NCBI RefSeq assembly: GCF_014651375.1
Contig: NZ_BMWT01000002.1
Span: 315,477 to 379,476 of the forward strand
Direction: 5' to 3'
From: Tateyamaria omphalii
GTDB lineage: Bacteria; Pseudomonadota; Alphaproteobacteria; Rhodobacterales; Rhodobacteraceae
DNA length: 64,000 bases
The position numbers were made by a program, and so were the translations under genes. Positions within the stretch are counted from its first letter, which is position 1. Each line of letters opens with the position of its first letter. This document shows positions 1-10,400 of the stretch, one piece after another. Under the pieces are notes generated by a model, which did not search any database, was not told the DNA's origin, and saw nothing but the letters and a program-made list of their open reading frames with translations.

Positions 1-1044
1 CACATGTGCCGGCAGGTCCTTCCACTTGGTCTGCGCATCGAACTCATAGTGGGCCGCAATCGCCTCAATGGTCTGCAGAAAATAGGGTGACTTCCCCTTC
101 CGCCACGGCGCCAAAGCCCCGTCATAGACCTTCAATGTCTGATCCGGCACCACCAACCGTTCGTCAAAGAACAGCTCATGCCCCAACCCGTCGCAGGACG
201 GACACGCCCCGAAGGGTGCGTTGAAGGAAAACAGGCGCGGCTCAATCTCGGGAATGGTGAAGCCACTGACCGGACAGGCGAATTTCTCAGAAAACGTCGT
301 GCGTTCCGGCTCACCTTCGCTGGGTGCAGTCTCAAGGATCGCAATCCCATCCGCCAGGTCCAAAGCGGTGCGCAGCGAATCCGCCAACCGCGTCTCCAGC
401 CCTTCACGCACCACGATCCGATCTACCACCACATCGATGTCATGGCGGTACTTCTTGTCCAGCGTCGGCGGCTCGTCCAATTCGTAGAACGACCCATCCA
501 CTTTCACCCGCTGGAAGCCCTGCTTGCGCAGCTCCAGAAACTCCTTGCGGTACTCACCCTTCCGGTCGCGAATGATTGGCGCCAGCAGGTAGGCGCGCGT
601 CCCCTCCTCCATCGCCATGATGCGGTCGACCATGTCCTGCACCTGCTGCGCCTCGATGGGCTTACCGGTCGCCGGGGAATACGGCGTACCAACGCGGGCA
701 AAGAGCAGACGCATGTAGTCGTAAATCTCGGTCACGGTGCCGACGGTCGACCGGGGATTCTTCGACGTCGTCTTCTGCTCGATGGAAATCGCAGGGCTCA
801 GGCCGGAAATATGATCCACATCCGGCTTCTGCATCATGTCCAGGAACTGCCGCGCATAGGCCGACAGTGATTCCACATAGCGGCGCTGCCCCTCGGCATA
901 GATCGTGTCGAAGGCCAGTGACGACTTGCCCGACCCGGAAAGCCCAGTGATCACAACCAGTTGGTCGCGCGGGATATCCACGTCGATGGACTTGAGGTTG
1001 TGCTCGCGCGCGCCACGCACCTCGATATTCTTCTGCTCGGCCAT
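1..1044 (-). CDS. uvrA: UvrABC excinuclease subunit A (N-terminal part, runs off the window)
   Basis: This is the first 348 codons of UvrA, the ATPase that scans DNA for lesions and loads UvrB in nucleotide excision repair. The start [17 protein letters not shown] is the classic UvrA N-terminus, followed by a Walker A motif GLSGSGKS at residues 34-41 and the ABC-family stretch [21 protein letters not shown]. Near residues 257-285 is the first zinc-finger region; its first half reads CPVSG, so the usual second Cys of that CxxC is Ser, while the second half CPSC is intact. The 3' end lies beyond position 1. The gene stands alone upstream of an MFS gene on the same strand. Confidence 0.97.
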   Translation of the reverse strand, partial: MAEQKNIEVRGAREHNLKSIDVDIPRDQLVVITGLSGSGKSSLAFDTIYAEGQRRYVESLSAYARQFLDMMQKPDVDHISGLSPAISIEQKTTSKNPRSTVGTVTEIYDYMRLLFARVGTPYSPATGKPIEAQQVQDMVDRIMAMEEGTRAYLLAPIIRDRKGEYRKEFLELRKQGFQRVKVDGSFYELDEPPTLDKKYRHDIDVVVDRIVVREGLETRLADSLRTALDLADGIAILETAPSEGEPERTTFSEKFACPVSGFTIPEIEPRLFSFNAPFGACPSCDGLGHELFFDERLVVPDQTLKVYDGALAPWRKGKSPYFLQTIEAIAAHYEFDAQTKWKDLPAHV

Positions 1045-1131
1045 GTCAGCCCCCCGGATTAACGGTTTGTACATAGGTCAGATGGCCGGATGAGCCAACG
1101 AAAAAATGAGAACATGTCGTGAACATGCCGC

Positions 1132-2301
1132 TTACTGCCGGATGGTGTCAGTACGTCGCCGCGCAGCCATCCACGCATGGATCGCAATGCCGCACCCAAA
1201 GACAGCAATGCAGGTCCAAACCAGTCCGGGAAAGCCGGCGATACCCAGCACCGCCAACAACACCGGCGTGCCCAGCGTGTTGCCCAGATTGCCGGTCTGC
1301 GCCAATCCTCCATAGGCCTGCGATTGGTGCGCCGCCGTCTCGTTCAATTGTGGCACCGCCGCAAAGCTGGCACCCTGAACCAGCCCCAGCGCCCCCGCCA
1401 ACGCAAGACACGCCGCAGGCAGGCCTGGAGCCACCCAAAGCCACAACAGCGCCGCGATGCACAGAGTGAACCCGATCTGCACCAGCATGACGGCCGAGAT
1501 GAAGCGCAGCGCAAAGACACCCAGCGTGAGGGACACGGCAATCGAGGCCAACGGCATTGCCCCCATCACCCATGCCCGCCATTCAGGCGCGATATAAGGC
1601 GGCAGAACGGTCAGGATCGCCAGAAAACAGAACGTATAGAATATCCAACCCGCCCCGGGGGCCGCGATGCTGGGGGATCGGTAAATGGCTGCATGATTCC
1701 GCAGAATACCACGCAGGGACAGCGCGCCGTCTGGCGGCACTTCAAGCGGGCGCAGGAACAAGCCAAGGATCACGGCGAATACCGCCAGCCAAATGGCATG
1801 GGCCACAAACAAAGCAGGCACGCCCATCGCGTCCACCAAGGGTAACCCAAGGGCGACGAGCAGCGTGAATGCGACAGAGAAGAAGGTGCTCCAAAGTGTC
1901 AGGGTGAAGCCGCGGTGCCGCTCGGCGCTCAGTTGCGCAATCAGGGTCGGCGCCGCAACAACCAACGCCAGATGCGACACACCTTCAAGTGCGCGGCTCA
2001 GCAACATCAGGGGCAAGCTCGGCAACGTCGCCTGATACAATGACAGCAGCGCCCCGGCCCAAAGTCCCCACAGCATCGCACGGCGATACCGGATGCGCGC
2101 GACAACCAGCCCGGCCGCGACGCCCAAAAGGATACCCAGAAATCCAACAAGGGAAACGGTGAACCCGAGCGCGGCACCAGCATCGGGATAAACAGCAGGC
2201 AGCCTGTCAAAGATCACCGAAATCTTCGCGTACTGCCCGGCTGCCCCCAGCCCCGCGCCCCAAAGGGCAAAGACAAGAGGGAAGGATGTACGGTCGCTCA
2301 T
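1132..2301 (-). CDS. MFS transporter, 389 aa
   Basis: The protein is an integral inner-membrane protein with about 12 hydrophobic segments and a short N-terminus (MSDRTSFPLVFALWGAGLG), the usual size for a 12-helix major facilitator. After TM2 there is a basic loop (ARIRYRRAM), as is normal for the family's cytoplasmic loop between helices 2 and 3. The substrate cannot be read from the sequence. It lies about 40 bp downstream of the small secreted protein gene on the same strand and ends about 90 bp before the uvrA start. Family assignment is solid; function is open. Confidence 0.85.
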   Translation of the reverse strand: MSDRTSFPLVFALWGAGLGAAGQYAKISVIFDRLPAVYPDAGAALGFTVSLVGFLGILLGVAAGLVVARIRYRRAMLWGLWAGALLSLYQATLPSLPLMLLSRALEGVSHLALVVAAPTLIAQLSAERHRGFTLTLWSTFFSVAFTLLVALGLPLVDAMGVPALFVAHAIWLAVFAVILGLFLRPLEVPPDGALSLRGILRNHAAIYRSPSIAAPGAGWIFYTFCFLAILTVLPPYIAPEWRAWVMGAMPLASIAVSLTLGVFALRFISAVMLVQIGFTLCIAALLWLWVAPGLPAACLALAGALGLVQGASFAAVPQLNETAAHQSQAYGGLAQTGNLGNTLGTPVLLAVLGIAGFPGLVWTCIAVFGCGIAIHAWMAARRRTDTIRQ

Positions 2302-2342
2302 ACCCGACGCTCATCACAAGCGTCGGGGAGGTGCAAGGTCCA

Positions 2343-2744
2343 TTAACCGGCGGCTTCAAAGATTTGTACGCGGGTCACCGTGTTGCCGCTTCCAAAGACC
2401 AGAACACGAACGTAGCCGATGAACTGAGTCCGGATACGTTCGACCGTATGATAGGATGGATCATATTCGCATCGACCGGTGATCATCGCCCGCCGCTCTG
2501 GCGTCGTAAAGAACAGATCAACCGTGTCCGCAGAGTCGCGTTTGCCGAATTTGTGCACGTTTGCGCGGTCCTGCTGCACGATTCCACACACGTCATTCAA
2601 AGGCTGGCCACGCGAGTTGTAAGTGTCCTGTGGCGACAGCACCGCGTAGTACTCAAAAGTAAACTGCTGTGCAGAGGTCGGTGCGCCGGTCAGCCCCAAT
2701 CCAAAGAGGGCAGCGGCCAGTATCATTAAATTTCTTTTCATCAA
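2343..2744 (-). CDS. Small secreted hypothetical protein, 133 aa
   Basis: I do not recognise the family. The N-terminus MMKRNLMILAAALFGLGLTG followed by APTSAQQ is a good Sec signal peptide with probable cleavage after TSA (about residue 25), so the mature protein of about 108 residues should be periplasmic. It has two cysteines (in DVCGIV and GRCEYD), which could form a disulfide. The start is supported by the signal peptide. The gene sits between the lpdA terminator and an MFS gene, all on one strand, with its own short upstream region. Function unknown. Confidence 0.7.
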   Translation of the reverse strand: MMKRNLMILAAALFGLGLTGAPTSAQQFTFEYYAVLSPQDTYNSRGQPLNDVCGIVQQDRANVHKFGKRDSADTVDLFFTTPERRAMITGRCEYDPSYHTVERIRTQFIGYVRVLVFGSGNTVTRVQIFEAAG

Positions 2745-2760
2745 TCATTCCCCAGAATCA

Positions 2761-2799
2761 AAAAACCGATGACCGCAGGATAACGATCATCGGTTTTTT
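2761..2799 (-). terminator. Rho-independent terminator of lpdA
   Basis: A 12-bp perfect inverted repeat (AAAAACCGATGA at 2761-2772 and TCATCGGTTTTT at 2787-2798) surrounds a 14-nt loop. Because both arms end in A/T runs it could work in both directions, but only lpdA, reading in from the right, needs it. Confidence 0.8.
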
Positions 2800-2819
2800 C
2801 AGGCAATAAATGTCGTGCC

Positions 2820-4217
2820 TTACATGTGGATCACACGGTCATAGGCATCCAGCACGCTCTCGTGCATCATCTCGGACAGTGTCGGGTGCGGAAAGACGGT
2901 GTGCATCAAGTCTTCTTCCGTGGTCTCCAACGCCTGCCCCACGACATAGCCCTGGATCAGCTCCGTCACCTCGGCACCGATCATGTGAGCGCCCAGCAAC
3001 TCGCCCGTCTTGGCATCGAACACGGTCTTGATCATGCCCTCAGGCTCACCCAACGCAATCGCCTTGCCGTTGCCGATGAACGGGAACTTCCCGACCTTGA
3101 GTGTATAGCCCGCCTCTTTGGCCGCCGCTTCGGTCAGACCAACAGACGCGACTTGCGGGTGGCAGTAAGTGCATCCGGCGATGGAGTTGGGTTTGATCGG
3201 ATGAACATCGTTCTTGCCGGCGATCAGTTCAGCGACCATGACGCCCTCGTGTGACGCTTTGTGTGCCAACCACGGCGCGCCGGCGATGTCGCCAATTGCA
3301 TAGATCCCTTCGACACCGGTTCGGCAGTATTCGTCCGTCACGACGTGGGTGCGATCCACTTTCACGCCGAGTTTTTCAAGACCAAGTCCCTCGACATTCC
3401 CGACGATACCAACGGCAGAGATGACCGTGTCGAAATCATGTTTCTCGACCTTGCCACCCACCTCGATATGGGCCGTCACCTTACCTTTGGCGCGGTCAAG
3501 CTGCTTGACCATAGCCTTCTGCATGATCTTCATGCCCTGCTTTTCGAACGCCTTCTTGGCGAAGGCCGAAATGTCGGCATCTTCGACCGGCAGCACACGG
3601 TCCATGACTTCGACAACGGTCGTGTCAGCCCCAAGGGTGTTGTAGAAGCTGGCAAATTCGATCCCGATTGCGCCCGAGCCAATGACCAGCAGCTTTTTCG
3701 GCATCCGCTTTGGTGTCAGGGCTGCCTTGTAGGTCCAGACCAGATCTCCATCCGCCTCAAGCCCCGGCAGCTCGCGCGCCCGCGCGCCGGTGGCAAGGAT
3801 GATGCTTTTAGCCGTCAGCTCTTCGGTGCCCTTGTCGGTCTTGACGCTGACCTTGCCCTTGGCGGGGATCGTCCCCTCGCCCATGATGACCGTCACCTTG
3901 TTCTTTTTCAGCAGGCCTTTGACGCCACCGGACAGCTGCCCTGCAACTTTGCGTGACCGGTCAACAACCGCAGGCAAATCATAGTCAACGCCCTCTGCCT
4001 TCAAACCAAATTCCTTTGCGCGGTGCATCAGGTGGAACACTTCCGAACTACGCAACATCGCCTTGGTCGGAATACAGCCCCAGTTCAGGCAAATGCCGCC
4101 AAGATGCTCGCGCTCGACGACACAGGTGTTCAGCCCCAGTTGTGCCGCTCGAATGGCCGCCACATAGCCACCAGGGCCCGACCCGATCACCACCACATCA
4201 AAGGATTTCGCCGCCAT
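2820..4217 (-). CDS. lpdA: Dihydrolipoyl dehydrogenase (E3), 465 aa
   Basis: E3 is the FAD enzyme that reoxidises lipoyl groups of pyruvate and other 2-oxoacid dehydrogenase complexes, passing electrons to NAD+. The FAD-binding motif GSGPGG is at residues 12-17 and the redox-active disulfide is CLNWGC (C43/C48). A second Rossmann motif (GSGAIGIEFASF) and the C-terminal HPTLSEMMHE catalytic His/Glu segment are present, and the length is normal. The gene is unlinked to pdhABC at 20.4-24.1 kb, but the 18-bp palindrome 33-50 nt upstream of its ATG differs by one base from the one upstream of pdhA. That suggests co-regulation and use in the PDH complex. A terminator follows directly. Confidence 0.96.
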   Translation of the reverse strand: MAAKSFDVVVIGSGPGGYVAAIRAAQLGLNTCVVEREHLGGICLNWGCIPTKAMLRSSEVFHLMHRAKEFGLKAEGVDYDLPAVVDRSRKVAGQLSGGVKGLLKKNKVTVIMGEGTIPAKGKVSVKTDKGTEELTAKSIILATGARARELPGLEADGDLVWTYKAALTPKRMPKKLLVIGSGAIGIEFASFYNTLGADTTVVEVMDRVLPVEDADISAFAKKAFEKQGMKIMQKAMVKQLDRAKGKVTAHIEVGGKVEKHDFDTVISAVGIVGNVEGLGLEKLGVKVDRTHVVTDEYCRTGVEGIYAIGDIAGAPWLAHKASHEGVMVAELIAGKNDVHPIKPNSIAGCTYCHPQVASVGLTEAAAKEAGYTLKVGKFPFIGNGKAIALGEPEGMIKTVFDAKTGELLGAHMIGAEVTELIQGYVVGQALETTEEDLMHTVFPHPTLSEMMHESVLDAYDRVIHM

Positions 4218-4249
4218 TTCAATGCCCTCGCCAAACGCTGTGCCAAATT

Positions 4250-4267
4250 TAGTTTACCGTTAAACTA
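4250..4267. promoter_or_regulatory. Palindromic operator upstream of lpdA
   Basis: Read toward lpdA, the site is TAGTTTAACGGTAAACTA: 7-bp arms around a 4-nt spacer, with weaker symmetry continuing outward (CCAAA/TTTGG). It lies 33-50 nt before the ATG, where it would overlap a promoter. It matches the pdhA upstream site in 17 of 18 positions. The regulator is not identified in the window. Confidence 0.7.
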
Positions 4268-4310
4268 TTTTGGAACACTTCACAACGAAAGCATGGCGCG
4301 ACAAAACGCC

Positions 4311-4334
4311 TGACGCAAGGGAAGCCTTGCGCCA
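4311..4334 (-). terminator. Probable terminator of the DUF924 gene
   Basis: The stem TGGCGCAAGG / CCTTGCGTCA (minus-strand reading, one G-T pair) closes a CTTC tetraloop about 28 bp after the DUF924 stop. A short TTTT tract follows a few bases later. Confidence 0.6.
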
Positions 4335-4361
4335 GACAATCATTTAGACAGGAAAGAAATG

Positions 4362-4961
4362 TCAGGCGGCCTTGTCGGCCTGCAGTCCTTGCAGAACGGC
4401 GCCGTAACCACCGGCATCCAGATGTGTCTTTTCCGCTGCCGTCGTCGCCCGTCCCAGAACCGCATTGCGATGTGGAAAGCGACCAAACTCGCGGATCACT
4501 TCACGATGGGCACGGGCGTGCAACAGGAACACATCGTCTTCCATTCGCTCACAAATCAGGCGCACGGCCCGATCCTGGTCACACAGGTTTTCCGAATGCT
4601 CAAGCGGCATGTAAAAGAACTGGCGCGCGGGCGGATCAATGCGCATGTCCCACCCTTTCGCAATCGCCGACTTCGCCGCTGCCAGAGCCGCCTTGTCCGT
4701 GGAAAAGGCCGCGGCATCATCGCGAAACATATTGCGTGGGAACTGATCTGTCAGGATGATATACGCCAGCGCGCCGGACGGATATGTCAGCCAAAGCGCA
4801 AACTTGCCCTCCGTCGCCGCCTTCCACGCCTCACAAAAACGGTCGCGTATCTTTTGATCGAATGCAGCATCAGATTTAAACCAATCCTCCGGCGTGCACT
4901 CATCCAACCAGAAACTCAATACTTCGTCCGGACCAACCATGGTTTGTCTCCCGCTTCCCAT
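4362..4961 (-). CDS. DUF924 family protein, 199 aa
   Basis: The segments VLSFWLDECTPEDWF near the N-terminus, FPRNMFR in the middle and FFYMPLEHSE later on are the landmarks of the DUF924 family, a soluble all-helical protein with a TPR-like fold and no established biochemical role. The reading frame starts just upstream of the first conserved block (DEVLSFW), so the start could be a few codons later, at the residues around MVGPDEV. It lies upstream of lpdA on the same strand but is separated from it by a hairpin terminator and the lpdA operator, so it is probably a separate transcription unit. Confidence 0.85.
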   Translation of the reverse strand: MGSGRQTMVGPDEVLSFWLDECTPEDWFKSDAAFDQKIRDRFCEAWKAATEGKFALWLTYPSGALAYIILTDQFPRNMFRDDAAAFSTDKAALAAAKSAIAKGWDMRIDPPARQFFYMPLEHSENLCDQDRAVRLICERMEDDVFLLHARAHREVIREFGRFPHRNAVLGRATTAAEKTHLDAGGYGAVLQGLQADKAA

Positions 4962-5037
4962 GCCCCGTATTTAAATCGTTACATAAGTTTTCCACAGACC
5001 CCAATCACGAAATACGACAGGTGCGACACATTGCGTG

Positions 5038-6309
5038 TTAGGATGCCGCTTGCGCGTCATCTTCTGCCTCCAAATCAGCCTCGATGGCGTATTCTTGCGC
5101 AATCTCCATAGCGACCGGCGTGGTCGTGGCTTGGGACATGACAACATACGAACCCGTTTCCTCCACAGGGACAGCCGCCCGCTGTGTCCGGCGATAGGCC
5201 GCATAGCTCACAAGGGCGGCAAAAAGCACGCCGGTAAACATGTAGAAGCCCGATGGACCCACGGTTTCCATCAGCGCACCGACAATCAGCGGGCCAAAGA
5301 CGGCGCCCAACCCGTTGATAAACACCAACCCGCCCGAAGCAGCGGCCATGTCGTCATGATCAAGAAAATCGTTCGTGTGCGCCAGAAGCAGGGAGTAAAG
5401 CGGGTTCGACATACCCCCGACAACAAACGCCGACACCAGCAGCATGACAAAGTTGCCGCCCAGCAAAAGACCAAGCACTGAACCACCACCGCCAATCGCC
5501 GCGACAATCAGGATCAGGAAACGGCGGTCCATTCGGTCGGAAATCCAGCCAATGGGATATTGCAGCAGCATGGCACCGACAAAAAAGGTCGACACAAATG
5601 CCGAAATCTGCGCGACCGTCAGCCCCGCCGCAGTTCCATAAACCGCCGACATCCCGAATTGCGCGGCAAACACACCGCCCAGCAGGAACATCCCCACGCA
5701 GCCCAATGGCGATGTCTGGACAAGTGCACGCAGCGACATCGGCTTCGTTGTCTCAAAGGCCGGCACCGGACTGATCGACAACAGGATGGGTGTAATGGCC
5801 AACGACACCAGCACGGACGGAATGACAAAAAGGACAAAGCCGGATGGGTCAGCGGTCAGCAGAAGGTACTGGCTGACCACAATGCCAAAGGTCTGGACGA
5901 TCATGTACAGCGACAGGGCCTTGCCACGGTTCGAATTGTCGGCAGCATCGTTCAGCCAGCTTTCCGCCGTGACGTAGACAGCAGAAAAGCAAAACCCGAT
6001 GACAACGCGCCCAATGGTCCAAACCCAAGGGTCGGCAAAGGTCGGGTACAGGATCATCACCGCCGATATGAGCGACGCCAGCGCCGCAAAGACGCGCACA
6101 TGCCCCACACGCTGGATCATCCTTGGGGCCAACCGGCTCCCGCCCAGAAAACCAAGGAAGTAGGCCGACATCACAATCGACATCTCGGCGGTCGAGAAAC
6201 CCTCGATTTCGCCCCGGATACCCAGCAACGTGCCTTGCATCCCGTTGCCAACCATCAACAGACACATGCCAAACAACAGGGCCCAGGCGCTGGTCAGAAC
6301 TTGGAACAT
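5038..6309 (-). CDS. MFS transporter, 423 aa
   Basis: This is a 12-helix major facilitator beginning MFQVLTSAWALLFGMCLLM. I chose the ATG at 6309 because GGAG lies 9 nt upstream; a GTG ten codons earlier is open but has no such site. The family loop after TM2 reads LAPRMIQRVGHVRVF, and the protein ends in a hydrophilic acidic tail (EADLEAEDDAQA) after the last helix. Similar proteins are annotated as YcaD-like MFS permeases, though the substrate is unknown. Spacing to its neighbours suggests a single-gene unit. Confidence 0.85.
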   Translation of the reverse strand: MFQVLTSAWALLFGMCLLMVGNGMQGTLLGIRGEIEGFSTAEMSIVMSAYFLGFLGGSRLAPRMIQRVGHVRVFAALASLISAVMILYPTFADPWVWTIGRVVIGFCFSAVYVTAESWLNDAADNSNRGKALSLYMIVQTFGIVVSQYLLLTADPSGFVLFVIPSVLVSLAITPILLSISPVPAFETTKPMSLRALVQTSPLGCVGMFLLGGVFAAQFGMSAVYGTAAGLTVAQISAFVSTFFVGAMLLQYPIGWISDRMDRRFLILIVAAIGGGGSVLGLLLGGNFVMLLVSAFVVGGMSNPLYSLLLAHTNDFLDHDDMAAASGGLVFINGLGAVFGPLIVGALMETVGPSGFYMFTGVLFAALVSYAAYRRTQRAAVPVEETGSYVVMSQATTTPVAMEIAQEYAIEADLEAEDDAQAAS

Positions 6310-6402
6310 GATGTGGAACTCCGTGAATATTGGCGGCACCCTGCCCCAATCGTGCAGCCTGTGTCGCAGATATGTGCGACTATCGCGTGTCGGTTTCCGG
6401 TG

Positions 6403-7455
6403 TCACGTTTGCGGCAACAAAAGCGACGCGTCCCCATAGGAAAAGAACCGGTATTCCGACCCCACGGCATGCTCGTAAATGGCGCGAATGCGCTCGTGGC
6501 CCATCAGGGCCGACACCAGCATCATCAGTGTTGATTTCGGCAGGTGAAAATTGGTCATCAGCCCATCCGCCACGCCAAAGGTGAAACCGGGATAGATGAA
6601 GATGTCTGTTTCGCCCTCCCAAGGGGCGATGCCACCATCCCGCGCCATCGTCTCGATCAAACGCAGCGCCGTGGTGCCGACGGGAATCACCCGATTGCCC
6701 CGCGCTTTGGCGGCCGCAATATCCTGTGCGGCTTGGGCCGAAACCTGCCCCCACTCCGCATGCATCTTGTGTTTGGTCACATCATCCACCTTGACCGGCA
6801 GGAACGTGCCCGCCCCGACATGCAAGGTGACATGGGTGGTTTCGACCCCATGCGCCGCAAGCGCCTGCATCAGCGAATCGTCAAAGTGCAGCGATGCCGT
6901 AGGTGCCGCCACAGCACCGCTGTTTTTGGCCCAGATGGTTTGGTAGTCGGTCTTGTCCCGCGCATCCGCCGGGCGCTTGGCGGCGATGTAGGGCGGCAGC
7001 GGCATCGCTCCGGCCTCGGCCAGTGCGGCGTCGAAATCCTCACCCATCAGGTTGAAATGCAAATGCCCCTGCCCGTCAGCGCTGCCTTCGAGCGTCGCAG
7101 ACAGATCATCTGAAAATCGGATGACCTCTCCCGGTTTCACCTTCTTCAACGGTTTGACCAGCGCCGACCAAGTGCCGTCCGCGCGCGGCTCAAGCAAAGT
7201 GGCCTCGATCCGTGCTTCGGTCGGGCCTTGCGCACTTTCCCGCGCGCGGGTGCCGAACAGGCGCGCGGGGATCACGCGCGTGTCGTTCAGAACCAGCAAA
7301 TCCCCGGGACGCAGCCACGAAACAAGGTCGGTGACCACCCGATCGTGAATTGCATCCCCTTCGGCCACCAGCAAACGGGCTGACGACCGCGGCGACGCGG
7401 GACGCGTGGCAATCAGCGCTTCGGGCAGGTCAAAATCGAAATCATCCAGCTTCAT
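6403..7455 (-). CDS. queA: S-adenosylmethionine:tRNA ribosyltransferase-isomerase, 350 aa
   Basis: QueA transfers the ribosyl moiety of SAM to the preQ1 base in the wobble position of tRNAs to form epoxyqueuosine. The opening [23 protein letters not shown], the block [16 protein letters not shown] and the late segment [17 protein letters not shown] are characteristic, and the length is typical. I place the start at the ATG at 7455; a TTG seven codons upstream is open but adds a non-family extension. The gene begins 21 nt after the stop of the YhdP-like gene, so the two are probably co-transcribed. Confidence 0.95.
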   Translation of the reverse strand: MKLDDFDFDLPEALIATRPASPRSSARLLVAEGDAIHDRVVTDLVSWLRPGDLLVLNDTRVIPARLFGTRARESAQGPTEARIEATLLEPRADGTWSALVKPLKKVKPGEVIRFSDDLSATLEGSADGQGHLHFNLMGEDFDAALAEAGAMPLPPYIAAKRPADARDKTDYQTIWAKNSGAVAAPTASLHFDDSLMQALAAHGVETTHVTLHVGAGTFLPVKVDDVTKHKMHAEWGQVSAQAAQDIAAAKARGNRVIPVGTTALRLIETMARDGGIAPWEGETDIFIYPGFTFGVADGLMTNFHLPKSTLMMLVSALMGHERIRAIYEHAVGSEYRFFSYGDASLLLPQT

Positions 7456-7476
7456 GCGCGCCACGTAGCGACGCAA

Positions 7477-10400
7477 TCACCGTTCATCAATGCGTTTTTG
7501 CCGTTCAATCCGTCTTTGTTCGGCGCGGCTTGGTCCCGTGTCCTCAGGCGCGAAGGCCTCTGGCACCGCCGGCGCAACCTGCTCCCCCTCGACCCGGGGA
7601 ACTTCCGGCGCAGGGGCGCGGAAAATCTCGCGGAACACGCCCGGTGTCAGTGCCGATAGCGGATTGACCTGCACGCGCGGGCTCGCCGCCGGGCCACGCA
7701 GTCGGTAATTGAAGCCAATCAAACCCTCGCCGCGGCGGGGGGCTAAGATACCACCAATCCCGTTGATCAGAAACAGGGGTGAAATCACGCCCTGCATGTC
7801 CAGACGCCCCCCGGCCACATCGTACACACCATCCATGGACAACCCCATCGACGGCCCCGTCGCGCTGGCCTGTGTCAGCGTCATTGTGGATGGGGTCAGG
7901 CGAAAGGAGGCTTCGACATTCTGAAAGTGAATACCGCTGCCGCTCATCTGCTCCAGCAAACCCACAACACTCAGCGCGTTCAGAAGCGCGGCAATCGCGG
8001 GCGCATCCTGCACCCGCGTTTCCTGGACGTTCAACGTTCCGTCAAAGGCCGCATCCCCGACAGGCAGCAGGGTCAGGGACAGCGACCCGCCGCGCGCCTG
8101 TTTCAGAATACCGGCTGAGGCTGCCACCCCGCCCGCATCATCAGCCGTAATGCGGATCGCGCTGCGCCCGTTCTGCGGCAGCACCTGCCCCCGGATCACA
8201 GCCCCGCCATTCACTCGGGCGCGGAACTCTCCGTCCAACCCACGTGTCATGTTGAACTCACCCGTCACACCATTCAGTGCAATGGTGTCGGTGATCTGCA
8301 ACCGATCCAGGGTAAGGCTCAAGGGCCCGCCCCCCTGCTGCCCCCCCGTGCCCGCACCCGAGCCTCCAAAGTCTGCCGCGCGTAAGTCCAAAACGCCGCC
8401 GCGCACCTCGACAGCCGGTGCGGCGCCGGACCCGCGCCCCCACAGATCTACAGGCCCATTCATCCAGCTGCCCACCCGCACAGAACTGAAGCTAGCGCGT
8501 TCCAGCCCACCGCCTGGAATGAACGTGATAGCGCCCTCGGCCTGCAAGCCGGGCGCATCCAGCGCAATCCGATCCACGCGGGGCAATGGCCCAAGTTGCC
8601 CGGCAAGCGTCAGAGACGCCGCCGTTGACGCTGGCTTGGACCATCCCAGCGGCGGCGAAGACAGGCGCACCCCGCGCAGGTTGGTCGACAGAGCAAAAGA
8701 TGGGACACCGTCACCCGCCGGCAAGTCGATGGTGATGTCACCGGTGCCACGTCCCGTCACCAACCCGGCCGGGAGACCCAGTTGAAATGCGTCAATCGTG
8801 CGCTCCGACAGTTCTATGGTGCCCGCGACCTGACTGGGCTGGGGCGATCCGCGGCCCAATGGTTGGGCCCAAGCTGCATCAAATGGCACCCCATCCAAGG
8901 TTCCGACGCCAGACACCTCGACCCGGCTTTGCGAGGCGACAACGCGCAATGTGTCAGCCGCAAGACGCCGCCCTTCAATCAGCGTGGTGCTCAAGACGTC
9001 TCGGGCAGTCCCGGTTGCGTCATACTCGACGTCCTTTGGCTTCAACCCCTTTTTCATGGCAAAGGCCAACGTACCTGCAGCCTTCAAACGCCCATCGGCA
9101 AGCGTGGGAGACAACCCCGCATTCTCCATCACGTTGAGAGGCGGCAAATCCAGCAGCGACAAGCCCGCGGTCACTGTTCCATCCGTTTCCAGCCGAACAA
9201 CGGCAGGCACAGCGTCACGCGCGCGCACATCCGGAATAATGAACGATGACCCGCTTACATTAATGCGCCCCCCGAGCGGTGCAGTCACAAAACCCTGATC
9301 AACGGCTACAACAAAACGACCATCAAGCAATGTGGCACTGCCACGGGCCTGCTCAACCGGCGGCAGGGTTTTCAGGTATCGCACCCGCGCATCTTCATAG
9401 GCGAAACCCGCATAGGCGACCGTCGGGGTGCTGGGCGTGTCCCGCACCGCAACATCAACGTCGCGCATATAACCATCCTGTAAATTCTCCAGAACCCACT
9501 TGCGGGCCTTCGGAGCGTAGCGATCCGGCCAAAGCTCAAGCAGGCGGTCCGGCATCATACCGGCGACCTGGGCATCCAGTTCGTAGCTCCACCCGTCGCG
9601 CGCCGCCAACAAGGCGCCCCGCGCAATCAGGTCTTGCCCCTGATCCTGTAACAATGCCTGCCCGATGTCCAAACGGAATGGGTCAAGGCGCAACCTGAAA
9701 TCCAGCTGTGCCGCTTCCACCTCGATCGGTTCGGGAAACAGATTGTCGGGATTGGCGGTCAGTGCACTTGCCCGGAACTGACCGACCAGATCATCCAGGC
9801 CGCCATCATCATCCAGACCCAAAACCGCCTGACCATCGATCCGCGCGGTGATCCACGCACTCTCGACTGACAATTCATCAAAAGTCAGAACGGTGTCACC
9901 GGGATCATAGCTGAAATAGCTGCGCGCAGACTGAAACGGCACGGGTCGCGTTGCATCGGTGGGCTGAATGACACCAGCATCTATATTCAAGGACACATTG
10001 AGCGGATCCAAACTGCCATCCGCACCAACGCCGCCGCGCACTGCACCAGATATCGGGGCACGCACAACATCCAGCCATTCAAAAGGCGGGGCGAGAACCG
10101 CAATATCCCCGGCATCGACATCGTTGACCAAAACACCAAAGGTTGCAGCCGATTGGCCAACGCGGCCCTCGTAGTTCGCCTCCAGGGTGGCCACATCCTC
10201 GCCGCCACTCAACAAAGCAAGGTCGGAGGTTATACGCACCTCGTCTCCGTCGCGCGATAGGCGCATACGCCCGCCGTCGATCGTCCACGCTCTCGAAGAC
10301 CGGACATCCTCGATCCGCAAGGTCAGCGCCTGAATGTCACCTGACTTCAAAGCTGACAAACCGGGCAAAGTAAGAAGTTCGTCGACGCTTTCGATCAACA

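Noticed and set aside
178-870. 230-codon plus-strand open frame opposite uvrA
   Set aside because: Antisense to clear UvrA coding sequence; no domain.
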